Source: Paracoccaceae bacterium
GTDB taxonomy: Bacteria; Pseudomonadota; Alphaproteobacteria; Rhodobacterales; Rhodobacteraceae
Assembly: GCA_004153385.1 (NCBI GenBank)
Contig: SDAL01000002.1
Location: forward strand, 186,001 to 250,000
Direction: 5' to 3'
DNA: 64,000 bases
A program made the translations under genes and the position numbers. The first letter of the stretch is position 1. Every line of letters starts with the position of its first letter. The notes below the pieces were generated by a model. It was given only the letters and a program-made list of their open reading frames with translations. It was not told the origin of the DNA and ran no database searches. Shown here piece after piece: positions 18,001 to 26,106 of the stretch.

Positions 18001-18890
18001 TCGGTTTATCTGGGCTACGAATGGATCATGCGGCCTCGGCACGGGTTGTGCCGCCCACCGGGTTTACCGCTCGGCTGACGCTGGTGACGGCTGCGGCAAT
18101 GGCATTTCTGGCCGTGTTTGCACTGGCGTTGTCGCTGGCCACCGACAGGCTGGCCACGCGTTGGTCGGATGCGCTTGCGCGTTCGGCTACGGTGCGCATC
18201 ACAGCCCCTGCAGAGGAAATGGACACGCGGCTGGACAGTGTGATGAAAGTCTTGGGTGAAACACCGGGTATCCGCACGTTTCGGGCTTTGGATGACAGCG
18301 AGATGGACGCGCTTTTGCAGCCGTGGTTCGGTGCGGATCTCCCCCTTGATGCACTGCCGCTACCGCGGTTGGTGGAGTTGAACGAAAGCGCTCAGGGCAT
18401 CGACGCCAAAGGGTTGCAGCTGCGCCTTGATGCCGAGGCACCGGGGGCGGTGCTTGATGATCATACCCGTTGGCGCAGGCCGTTGGTGGCCGCCGCCGAA
18501 CGGATGCGGTTTTTGGGAATACTATCACTTTTGTTGATCGGCGGGGCAATGGCTGGCATGATCACGCTTGCCGCCCAAGCGGCCTTGGCCGCCAACGTGC
18601 AGGTGATCCGCACCTTGCGCCTGATCGGCGCGCAGGACCGCTTTATCGCGTTGGCTTTCGTGCGGCGCTTCACCGGGCGCGGGCTTGCGGGGGCCGCCGC
18701 AGGCACCGCGTTGGGCATGATTGCCGTCGCGTTTTTGCCTGCCGCAAACGATGCGGGTGGCTTCCTGACCGGATTGGGGTTCAGCGGGGCCGGTTGGCTA
18801 TGGCCGCTGTTCATTCCGGTTCTGGCCGGCATTGTTGCCTATGGTGCCACGCAAATGGCCGCGATGCGTATGTTGAAGGGAATCCGCTGA
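17997..18890 (+). CDS. ftsX: Cell division protein FtsX
   Basis: Membrane half of FtsEX, 297 residues. There are four hydrophobic helices: near residue 32 (LVTAAAMAFLAVFALALSL), then a roughly 120-residue extracytoplasmic domain, then helices at about 173-195, 220-245 and 270-290. This is the FtsX topology with its large periplasmic loop. The GTG start overlaps the ftsE stop; ATG 18021 is an alternative start. The stop overlaps the plsC start (TGATG), making a three-gene operon. Confidence 0.9.
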   Translation: MIGLSGLRMDHAASARVVPPTGFTARLTLVTAAAMAFLAVFALALSLATDRLATRWSDALARSATVRITAPAEEMDTRLDSVMKVLGETPGIRTFRALDDSEMDALLQPWFGADLPLDALPLPRLVELNESAQGIDAKGLQLRLDAEAPGAVLDDHTRWRRPLVAAAERMRFLGILSLLLIGGAMAGMITLAAQAALAANVQVIRTLRLIGAQDRFIALAFVRRFTGRGLAGAAAGTALGMIAVAFLPAANDAGGFLTGLGFSGAGWLWPLFIPVLAGIVAYGATQMAAMRMLKGIR

Positions 18891-19648
18891 TGCAATATGT
18901 CCGCTCGCTGGTGTTTGTCTTCCAGATGTATCTGGTGTTGGCGTTGTTCGGGGTGTTTTTATTCCCTGTCGCATTGGTTGGCGGACGGCGGGTGGCGGTC
19001 GGGATCTGCCGTTTGTTTTGTCATTGGGTGCGGTTTTCGGCGCGCTGGATCGTGGGCCTGCATTCCGAGGTGCGCGGCGAGGTGCCACAAGACGATGTTT
19101 TGATCGTGGCCAAACACCAGAGCTTTTTCGACATCATCATGATCTATTCGGCCGTCCCCAAGGGGCGCTTCATCATGAAGCGCGAGCTGGTTTGGGCGCC
19201 GTTTGTTGGGTGGTATGCGTGGCTCACAGGGTGCATTCCGGTGAACCGCGGGAAAGGCGGCGCGGCGATCAAGGGCATGCTCAAGGCTGCGAAAAAGGGC
19301 AGTTCCAAGGGCGGGCAATTGGTCATCTTTCCGCAAGGGACGCGCGTCGCGCCCGGCGCTCAGGCGGAATACAAGGTGGGCGCGGGCGCGCTTTACTCCG
19401 CTCTCAAACAGCCCTGCGTTCCTGTTGCGGTCAATGTAGGCGTGTTCTGGCCAAGACAGTCCGTTTTGCGCCAGCCCGGGCGTGCGGTGATCGAATTTTT
19501 GCCCAGAATAGAGCCCGGCTTGAAAACGGCCGCATTCATGGAGCAAGTCGAACATGAGATCGAAACCCGCTCCAATATGCTGATGGCAGAGGCAGGGTTT
19601 CCGATCATTGCCGCAAGCGACCCTGTGGCCCATTCCAATTCCGGGTAA
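18890..19648 (+). CDS. plsC: 1-acyl-sn-glycerol-3-phosphate acyltransferase
   Basis: A 252-residue membrane-associated acyltransferase that makes phosphatidic acid from lysophosphatidic acid. An N-terminal hydrophobic helix (VFQMYLVLALFGVFLFPVAL) is followed by the HX4D motif KHQSFFDI near residue 72 and FPQGTR near residue 147. ATG 18890 overlaps the ftsX stop. Coupling of a phospholipid acyltransferase to ftsEX may tie membrane supply to division; this is inference from operon structure. Confidence 0.9.
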   Translation: MQYVRSLVFVFQMYLVLALFGVFLFPVALVGGRRVAVGICRLFCHWVRFSARWIVGLHSEVRGEVPQDDVLIVAKHQSFFDIIMIYSAVPKGRFIMKRELVWAPFVGWYAWLTGCIPVNRGKGGAAIKGMLKAAKKGSSKGGQLVIFPQGTRVAPGAQAEYKVGAGALYSALKQPCVPVAVNVGVFWPRQSVLRQPGRAVIEFLPRIEPGLKTAAFMEQVEHEIETRSNMLMAEAGFPIIAASDPVAHSNSG

Positions 19649-19691
19649 GTCGGGTTTGCCCTTCGGCAAGGAGGGCTATCTGCAACAAAAA

Positions 19692-19717
19692 ACCCGCCAA
19701 ACTGGCGGGCTTTTTTA
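19692..19717. terminator. Intrinsic terminator between plsC and accA
   Basis: CCCGCCA/TGGCGGG stem with a short loop, flanked by A-run on the left and T-run (TTTTTT) on the right, so it can end transcripts of both convergent genes. Confidence 0.85.
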
Positions 19718-19736
19718 AATCCGGTTCAGGGATGTA

Positions 19737-20699
19737 TTACGCGGCGAGGCCTTTGGATCCCATATCGAGGAACTTCTGGCGGCGCGCTTTGACAAGATCC
19801 GCACCGTTTTTCGAGGACAGCTCGCTCAGCATCAGCTCGATCTCTGTTCTGACAGCGTTGAAAGTCGCCTCGCGGTCGCGTTGGGCGCCGCCCAGCGGTT
19901 CCTTGATGATCCGGTCGATCACGGCGAGTTTCTTCAGGTCCTGCGCGGTCAGGCGCAAGGCTTCGGCGGCCTCGCGCATTTTCTCGGCATCTTTCCACAG
20001 GATCGATGCACAGCCTTCGGGCGAGATGACCGAATAGATCGAATGTTCCAGCATTGCCACGCGGTCCCCTGCGGCAAAGCCGACGGCCCCGCCAGAACCG
20101 CCTTCGCCAATCACAATACTGATCAACGGCACCTTGATGCCAAGGCAGGTTTGGGTTGAGCGGGCAATCGCCTCGGACTGGCCGCGTTCTTCCGCGCCTT
20201 TGCCGGGGTAGGCGCCGGGCGTATCGATCAGGGTGATGACCGGAATTCCGAATTTGTCAGCCATTTGCATCAGGCGGATCGCCTTGCGATAGCCTTCGGG
20301 CCGCGCCATGCCGAAGTTGCGGCTGATACGGGTCGCGGTATCGTGGCCCTTTTCATGGCCGATCACCATCACAGGACGGTCGTTGAACCGTGCAAGCCCG
20401 CCCATAACAGCATGATCGTCCGCAAAATTACGGTCTCCTGCAAGGGGGGTGTACTGGGTAAAAAGTGCGTTGATATGGTCTTTGCAATGGGGCCGGTCGG
20501 GATGGCGGGCCACTTGGCATTTCCGCCATGCACTCAGATCCTTGTAAAGATCCTTCAACATTTGCGCGGCTTTTTTGTCCAGCGCGGCGGCTTCTTTTTC
20601 AACGTCCATCTCTTCGTTGGCGCGGGCCATGGCACGCAACTCTTCAGCCTTGCCCTCAATTTCGGCAAGCGGCTTTTCGAATTCGAGATAGCTGGTCAT
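19737..20699 (-). CDS. accA: Acetyl-CoA carboxylase carboxyltransferase subunit alpha
   Basis: Alpha subunit of the carboxyltransferase half of acetyl-CoA carboxylase, making malonyl-CoA for fatty acid synthesis. The 320-residue length is typical. Landmarks are TYLEFEKPL-type N-terminus (here [20 protein letters not shown]), [32 protein letters not shown] near residue 160, and [14 protein letters not shown] near residue 195. The frame is open 42 codons further upstream, but a GGAGGGG site and the family N-terminus support ATG 20699. Confidence 0.96.
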   Translation of the reverse strand: MTSYLEFEKPLAEIEGKAEELRAMARANEEMDVEKEAAALDKKAAQMLKDLYKDLSAWRKCQVARHPDRPHCKDHINALFTQYTPLAGDRNFADDHAVMGGLARFNDRPVMVIGHEKGHDTATRISRNFGMARPEGYRKAIRLMQMADKFGIPVITLIDTPGAYPGKGAEERGQSEAIARSTQTCLGIKVPLISIVIGEGGSGGAVGFAAGDRVAMLEHSIYSVISPEGCASILWKDAEKMREAAEALRLTAQDLKKLAVIDRIIKEPLGGAQRDREATFNAVRTEIELMLSELSSKNGADLVKARRQKFLDMGSKGLAA

Positions 20700-20851
20700 C
20701 AGGACCCCTCCGGTTGGATCGGTTGCGTCTATATGCCCTTGGCGCAAATGAAATGCAACGGGCCCGCAGGTCGGCGTGCCGACTGGCGGTAGATTGCACC
20801 GGAACATTGCGGCCGTTTGGTGCATTACAGCCTGACACGGATGGGGGCATT

Positions 20852-21319
20852 ATGATCGGTCAGGTTTATATTCGCGAGCTGGAGGGCGCCCGCTTGGTCG
20901 GGCTGTCGCATCGCGGACCGTATGACACGCTGGAGGACACGTTCGCGCGCCTGTTCAGCTTCATCGAGGAGCGGGTCTTATGGGGACAGGTCAAGGCCGT
21001 CGCTGCCGTGGGTTATGATGATGTGCGTGTGACCGCGCCGGACCAGCTGCGCGCCCACGCCTGCGTCGTCGTGGCGGATGATTTCCCGCGTGAGGCCCCG
21101 CTGGAGGAATTGCGGTATCCATCGGCGCGCTATGCGGTGATGGAGGTCAGCGGGGATTATTCGCAGCTGTCCAAAGCCTACCACCGGCTGCTGGAGGACT
21201 GGTTGCCCGCCTCTGGCGAGGCGCGCCGCGATATCTGCCCCTACGAGGTCTATCTCAATAGCCCCGAGGCGGTCGAGCCAGGGGAGTTGCGTACCGAAAT
21301 CAGGCTTGCACTTATCTGA
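20852..21319 (+). CDS. GyrI-like effector-binding domain protein
   Basis: A 155-residue protein consisting of one GyrI-like (SbmC/AraC effector-binding) domain: MIGQVYIRELEGARLVGLSH, then GPYDTLEDTFARLF, a central AAVGYDDV and the C-terminal CPYEVYLNSPEAV. The domain binds small hydrophobic ligands or, in SbmC, protects DNA gyrase. There is no DNA-binding domain. Divergent from accA. The frame is open upstream but the family starts at ATG 20852. Ligand unknown. Confidence 0.82.
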   Translation: MIGQVYIRELEGARLVGLSHRGPYDTLEDTFARLFSFIEERVLWGQVKAVAAVGYDDVRVTAPDQLRAHACVVVADDFPREAPLEELRYPSARYAVMEVSGDYSQLSKAYHRLLEDWLPASGEARRDICPYEVYLNSPEAVEPGELRTEIRLALI

Positions 21320-21845
21320 TGCGAGCGGGAGGACCGCGAACATCTTCTGTTTGACGTGCTATGGCCTGAGCCTGACAGACAGGGGCGATCTCGACCAGCC
21401 TGCCGATATAGGCAGTGACACCTGCCCTTGAGGCTTTGGCCATTTTTAGTGCCGCAAGGAGGGCGGGCGCTGACCTGACCGCCTCGGGGCGTTTGAGGGG
21501 CGCTGATCGTTCTGTCGCGCTAACTTATGCCTGCCGCTGTATAGACATCGGCTGCACCGCCGGCCTTCGGGATCATGATCTGGTCGATACGATCCGCGCC
21601 ATGTTCCAATAGCTCGATCCCGTCGCGGTACCATTAAGTATATCAAGCGCATTGATTCGCACGCACAGGCGTTGTCGCCCCCGATCAATGTCGTGACTGG
21701 CATTGATTGCCTTGCGGCATGCGGCGGCCTTGTTGTGGCATGCGACGCGGCCTTCGCGGTCCAGATCCATTATATGGGCGAGGCTGGCGGCCATTTTCAA
21801 AACAGCTTTGGATCGGAGACGGGCCCGAACATCTGGCATCGGCTG
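21312..21845 (-). pseudogene. Decayed CitE/HpcH-HpaI-family (malyl-CoA or citrate lyase beta-like) lyase
   Basis: No intact frame exists, but reading the minus strand across frames recovers family landmarks in the right order. These are MFGPVSDPKLF (N-terminal start-like), then AHIMDL...RQRLCVRINALD (around 21660-21780), then after a frameshift DGIELLEHGADRIDQIMIPK followed by AGGAADVYTAAG (around 21540-21610), then a C-terminal ALLAALKMAKASRAGVTAY with GRLVEIAPVCQAQAIA (around 21350-21455). The middle of the usual roughly 290-residue protein is missing, so there are at least two frameshifts plus an internal deletion. Its tail overlaps the last bases of the GyrI-like gene. The exact substrate of the ancestor (malyl-CoA type or other) is uncertain. 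Confidence 0.62.
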
Positions 21846-21894
21846 GAACGGGCAGGCGAGGGGGGCTGAATTAAGACATCCCGCCACGATCAAG

Positions 21895-22187
21895 GTAATT
21901 AAATTTCTCTATTTTGCATTTATTGGAAGTTAAGTTGCGATGTGTGTTTCGTGGAATTTCTGCGATGCAGTGGAAAAACCTTGATAACGCTAAGTCAAGT
22001 ATATCGCGAGATATGCAAGCTTTGCAGGATAATCCTTATGCACTTCTACATTGGTGTCGAATTTAAATGGAATTAAATGCCGATAGACAGGATATTCTTC
22101 GATATAATTTCGAAAACGCCAGAGGATTGCCAATGAAATTTCACGCAAACCCTCTACCATAATTACAAAGAAAAACAGGAGGCCCGC
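21895..22187. promoter_or_regulatory. AT-rich regulatory stretch upstream of dgcN
   Basis: About 290 bases with no gene and visibly lower GC than both flanks. It contains a dyad ATATC-GCGA-GATAT at 22001-22014 and repeated AAATGGAATTAAATG-like sequence near 22060-22080, and ends in a strong AGGAGG site for dgcN. It probably holds the promoter and operator of the D-glutamate operon. Confidence 0.45.
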
Positions 22188-23195
22188 ATGGCGCTAATCG
22201 AAACACCCTATCTTTTGTTCCTCGGTGATGCACCGGATGCATTGGCTGCAAAAGTGGCCCAAGGTGTCAAGGACTGGCGTCCCGAGTTTGCAATCGGTCA
22301 ATACCGGATGGAGGGTTGCAATGCCGATATGGGCTTGCCGGATCTGGATCTGCAGGCCGCTGTGGATGCGGGTTGTAAAACGCTGGTGATCGGCGTGGCC
22401 AACCGGGGCGGCGTCATTTCTGCCGCGTGGAAGGCTGTGCTTGTGGCCGCGCTCGAGGCGGGTCTGGATATCGCATCGGGCTTGCACAACCTATTGCGCG
22501 ATGAGCCCGAGTTGGTGGCCGCGGCCAAAGCCAACGGGCGCGCGTTGCATGATGTGCGTATTCCATCGGTGAAATACCCGATTGCCAATGGCGAGAAACG
22601 GCGCGGGAAACGCTGCCTTGCTGTGGGCACGGATTGCTCGGTCGGGAAGATGTATACCGCGCTGTGTCTGGAGCGCGAAATGCGCGAGCGTGGTATGAAT
22701 GCCGATTTCCGTGCCACAGGCCAAACCGGTATTCTGATCACCGGCGACGGCGTGCCGCTTGATGCGGTGATTGCGGATTTCATGGCAGGCTCCATCGAGT
22801 ACCTGACGCCCGACAATGACGATGATCACTGGGACCTGATCGAGGGGCAGGGCAGCCTGTTCCACGTATCCTATTCCGGTGTGACGATGGCATTGGTGCA
22901 CGGTGGCCAACCTGACGCGCTGATCTTGTGCCACGAGCCCACCCGTGCACATATGCGCGGTTTGCCCGGATATCAGTTGCCCAGCATGCAGGCACTGCGT
23001 GATATTGCGCTGCAACTGGCGCAGGTGGCCAATCCCGGATGTCAGGTCGTGGGGATCTCTGTCAATACCAAGGCGATGGCCGAAGACGAGGCGCGTGCCT
23101 ATCTGGCCGCGATCGAGGCAGAGATGGACCTGCCCGCCACCGACCCGTTCCGGTTCGGGGCCAGCGCGCTTGTGGATGCGCTTGAAAAAATCTGA
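22188..23195 (+). CDS. dgcN: D-glutamate N-acetyltransferase DgcN (DUF1611 family)
   Basis: A 335-residue protein of the DUF1611 family with a P-loop-like AVGTDCSVGKMYTALCLE near residue 140 and downstream AVIADFMAGSIEYL and IEGQGSLFHVSYSGVT. DgcN-type members acetylate D-glutamate from acetyl-CoA, the first step of a D-glutamate catabolic route known in marine bacteria. The next gene is the matching racemase DgcA, which is the main support for the specific name. A strong AGGAGG lies before ATG 22188. First gene of the cluster. Confidence 0.82.
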   Translation: MALIETPYLLFLGDAPDALAAKVAQGVKDWRPEFAIGQYRMEGCNADMGLPDLDLQAAVDAGCKTLVIGVANRGGVISAAWKAVLVAALEAGLDIASGLHNLLRDEPELVAAAKANGRALHDVRIPSVKYPIANGEKRRGKRCLAVGTDCSVGKMYTALCLEREMRERGMNADFRATGQTGILITGDGVPLDAVIADFMAGSIEYLTPDNDDDHWDLIEGQGSLFHVSYSGVTMALVHGGQPDALILCHEPTRAHMRGLPGYQLPSMQALRDIALQLAQVANPGCQVVGISVNTKAMAEDEARAYLAAIEAEMDLPATDPFRFGASALVDALEKI

Positions 23196-23282
23196 TTTAT
23201 ACAAGCGGTGCGGTTTGTTGCGGGTGTGGCGGTTCGGGCCGCGCCCGCAATGGCGCCCCTTTGCCAATAGAGAGGAAACCCG

Positions 23283-24245
23283 ATGATCCGTGTGAAGGCC
23301 GAAAGTTTCAAACTGGCCCAGGCGTTTACGATCTCGCGCGGCAGTCGCACGCAGTCCGATGTGCTGAGTGTGACGATCGAGCGCGACGGCGTGACAGGGC
23401 ATGGCGAATGCCTGCCCTATGCGCGCTACGCCGAGACCCGTGAGAGTGTGACCGCCCAGATCGAAAGCCTTCCCGAGGCGATCAGCCGCGCCGAGCTGCA
23501 AGAGGCCCTGCCCGCAGGCGCTGCACGCAATGCAGTGGATTGCGCGCTGTGGGACTGGGAAGCCAAAAAAGCCGGTCGCCGGATTTGGGAGATGGCGGGA
23601 TTAAGCGCCCCCGTGCCACAGACCACGGCCTATACACTTTCGCTCGATACGCCCGATAATATGCGTGCGGCGGCGGCGAAAAACGCGTTCCGCCCGATGT
23701 TGAAGATCAAGCTGGGCACACCCGACGATATCGCGCGGCTTGAGGCGGTGCGTGCGGGGGCCCCCGATGCCAAGATCATTCTGGATGCCAACGAAGGTTG
23801 GGATATGGAGACGTTTCTGGATATCCAGCGCCATCTTGTGCGTCTCGATATTGCCATGGTCGAACAACCGTTGCCCGCGGCGGGAGACGAAGGGTTGATC
23901 GGGGTGGAGCGTTTGGTGCCGATCTGTGCGGACGAAGCCTGCCATGACAGGGCGTCCATCGCACATCTGCGTGGCAAATACGATATGATCAATATCAAGC
24001 TTGATAAAACCGGCGGCCTGACGGAGGCGCTCGCGCTGCGTGATCTGGCGCGTGCGGAAGGGTTCAAGGTGATGGTCGGGTGTATGGTCGGAACATCGCT
24101 CGGGATCGCGCCTGCCACGCTGGTGGCCCAAGGCGCCGAAGTGGTGGATCTTGACGCGCCGCTTCTTCTGGCAGAAGACCGTGATGTGCCGCTGCATTAT
24201 GAAGATGGCAAAGTTTATCCCCCCCAAGCCGCGCTTTGGGGCTAA
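23283..24245 (+). CDS. dgcA: N-acetyl-D-glutamate racemase DgcA (enolase superfamily)
   Basis: A 320-residue enolase-superfamily protein of the dipeptide-epimerase group. The catalytic base pair is in MLKIKLGTPDD near residue 140. Metal ligands follow as Asp in IILDANEGW, Glu in MVEQPLP and Asp in CADEACHD, and the second catalytic Lys in NIKLDKTGGL near residue 238. DgcA racemises N-acetyl-D-glutamate to the L form, after which a deacetylase returns L-glutamate. Gene order dgcN-dgcA supports this over a dipeptide epimerase (AEE), which uses the same fold and motifs. Confidence 0.82.
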   Translation: MIRVKAESFKLAQAFTISRGSRTQSDVLSVTIERDGVTGHGECLPYARYAETRESVTAQIESLPEAISRAELQEALPAGAARNAVDCALWDWEAKKAGRRIWEMAGLSAPVPQTTAYTLSLDTPDNMRAAAAKNAFRPMLKIKLGTPDDIARLEAVRAGAPDAKIILDANEGWDMETFLDIQRHLVRLDIAMVEQPLPAAGDEGLIGVERLVPICADEACHDRASIAHLRGKYDMINIKLDKTGGLTEALALRDLARAEGFKVMVGCMVGTSLGIAPATLVAQGAEVVDLDAPLLLAEDRDVPLHYEDGKVYPPQAALWG

Positions 24246-24266
24246 GGACAATCAAGGAGATATGGC

Positions 24267-25130
24267 ATGAGCCGCACAGTTTACCTCAACGGAGAATACG
24301 TGCCCGAGCAAGAGGCGATGGTCTCTATTTTTGATCGTGGTTTCGTGATGGGCGATGCCGTCTACGAGGTGACAGCGGTCATCGACGGTAAGCTGTGGGA
24401 TTTCGAAGGCCATGTCGCGCGCTTGGCACGTTCACTGGACGCGCTGGAAATCCAAAACCCGCTGGACCGTGAGACATTGCTGGAAATCCACCACGAACTG
24501 ATCCGCCGCAATCCCGATTTCACCGACGGCGGGATCTATTTGCAGGTGTCGCGCGGCAATGCGGGGGATCGTGATTTCGTGTATCCGGCCGCCGACGTGG
24601 CGCCGACGGTTGTGCTTTATACCCAATCCAAACCGGGATTGCTGAATGATCCGAAGGCCAAAACGGGGATCAAGGTGATTTCTGTGCCCGATCTGCGCTG
24701 GCATCGTCGCGATATCAAAACGGTGCAGCTATTGTATCCGTCAATGGCGAAGATGGCTGCCAAAAAAGCCAAGGCAGATGATGCGTGGTTTGTGGAAGAC
24801 GGCAAGGTCACGGAAGGCTCGTCCAACAACGTCTATATCGTGAAGGACGGCAAGATCATCACCCGCGAGCTGTCGCATGACATCTTGCACGGGATTACCC
24901 GCGCCGCCGTTCTGCGCATGGCCAAAGAGGCGCAGATGCAGGTGGAGGAGCGTGCTTTCACCATCGAGGAGGCGCAATCCGCCGATGAGGCGTTCTTTAC
25001 CTCTGCATCGGCATTCGTGATGCCTGTGGTCGAGGTGGATGGCGCCAAGGTCGGTACCGGCACACCGGGCAAGGTCGCCACGCGTCTGCGCGAGATCTAT
25101 CTGGAAGAAAGCGCTAAAACCGCGCTTTGA
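24267..25130 (+). CDS. D-amino-acid aminotransferase (fold-type IV)
   Basis: A 287-residue PLP enzyme of the D-amino acid / branched-chain aminotransferase family. The PLP lysine is in WHRRDIKTVQLL near residue 150, preceded by FDRGFVMGDAVYEVTAV and followed by EGSSNNVYIVKDG near residue 190, which binds the cofactor phosphate. The family swaps amino groups between D-amino acids and 2-oxoglutarate or pyruvate. It lies 21 bases past dgcA with AAGGAG upstream, so it is part of the same operon and probably feeds or drains D-glutamate. Branched-chain specificity is not excluded by eye. Confidence 0.85.
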   Translation: MSRTVYLNGEYVPEQEAMVSIFDRGFVMGDAVYEVTAVIDGKLWDFEGHVARLARSLDALEIQNPLDRETLLEIHHELIRRNPDFTDGGIYLQVSRGNAGDRDFVYPAADVAPTVVLYTQSKPGLLNDPKAKTGIKVISVPDLRWHRRDIKTVQLLYPSMAKMAAKKAKADDAWFVEDGKVTEGSSNNVYIVKDGKIITRELSHDILHGITRAAVLRMAKEAQMQVEERAFTIEEAQSADEAFFTSASAFVMPVVEVDGAKVGTGTPGKVATRLREIYLEESAKTAL

Positions 25131-25152
25131 TCCGAGCTGTCAATATCAATGG

Positions 25153-25190
25153 AACACGCGCTTCGTTCATCACTGATCGGGGCGCGTGTT
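25153..25190. terminator. Terminator between the D-aminotransferase and N-formylglutamate amidohydrolase genes
   Basis: Nine-base perfect arms AACACGCGC/GCGCGTGTT with a 20-base loop, followed on the plus strand by TTGTT. It lies between convergent genes. Confidence 0.65.
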
Positions 25191-25215
25191 TTGTTATAAG
25201 CTTCTCCGGCTTCGG

Positions 25216-25947
25216 TCACACGCCGCTGTTGTGCAAGGCTTCTGTCAGGCATGGGGCAAGGAGTGCGGCCCATCTCTTTTGCGCCTGTGGCGTTGCGATC
25301 AGATCCTGACGTAGCTCGATCAATACGCTGGGGCGATTTTGCTGTAACCCGTGGCGATCCAGTGAGTCGCCGCGCAAATGGCCCGAATAAGGCTCGTTAT
25401 CGCCAACACACAGCCCTTGGGCGCGCAGGGCTGCCAGCAACGGATCAGCCAGCCGCCTGTCGCGCGGGTCCGATAATACCGCAACCTGCCACGGGCGGGG
25501 CGGGCGCCCACGCAACTGTGGCGTAAAGGAATGTACCGCACATATCACACGATCTGGCGCAAGCTCTGCAATCGCGGCGTGATACGGCCGATACAGCCGC
25601 GCGATCCGTTCGGCCTTTTGCGTTTGATCCACATGCCGGTTAGCAGGGATGACCGTGCCGTCATAAAGCTTCATGATCAGGGTAGGGTCGTCTTCGCCAC
25701 GGTTCGGATCGATGACAAGGCGTGAAAACTGTGACTGCACAAGAGGCCCATCAAGAGCGCGCGACAGATGTTGGCCCACTGCCAGCGCACCGGGGTCATA
25801 GGCAATGTGACGGTCCATATCGTCTGCCTCAAGCCCAAGATCGCCGCTGTTGACCCAGCAGGGTACATGGTTGGTCGCGTGATCGCACGTGATCAGCCAG
25901 CGCCCCCGCCGTGTGGCGCCGTGGACTTGATAGGCGGAAGATTCCAT
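25216..25947 (-). CDS. N-formylglutamate amidohydrolase
   Basis: A protein of 243 residues from ATG 25947 (a TTG-initiated frame nine codons longer is possible). The family motif CDHATNHVP is near residue 21 and LVIDPNRGEDD near residue 90, with ICAVHSFTP near residue 155 and the C-terminal VLIELRQDLI. The enzyme hydrolyses N-formyl-L-glutamate to glutamate and formate, best known in histidine breakdown. Here it faces the dgcN-dgcA-aminotransferase genes, so it may instead act on an N-acyl-glutamate produced by that cluster; this is inference, and no deacetylase is otherwise seen. Confidence 0.85.
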   Translation of the reverse strand: MESSAYQVHGATRRGRWLITCDHATNHVPCWVNSGDLGLEADDMDRHIAYDPGALAVGQHLSRALDGPLVQSQFSRLVIDPNRGEDDPTLIMKLYDGTVIPANRHVDQTQKAERIARLYRPYHAAIAELAPDRVICAVHSFTPQLRGRPPRPWQVAVLSDPRDRRLADPLLAALRAQGLCVGDNEPYSGHLRGDSLDRHGLQQNRPSVLIELRQDLIATPQAQKRWAALLAPCLTEALHNSGV

Positions 25948-26106
25948 GATGAACTGCCCTGAAAAGTTACTCAATCTTCGTAGTTTGTCGTCAATTTTCG
26001 TTTTAGACGATACGAGATCGCGGTGCCAGTTGCTCTTGATGATGTTTTGCGCAATACATTGGGCAGGCCCACGACTATAAATGAAACAGAAATTAAACGG
26101 GGACGC

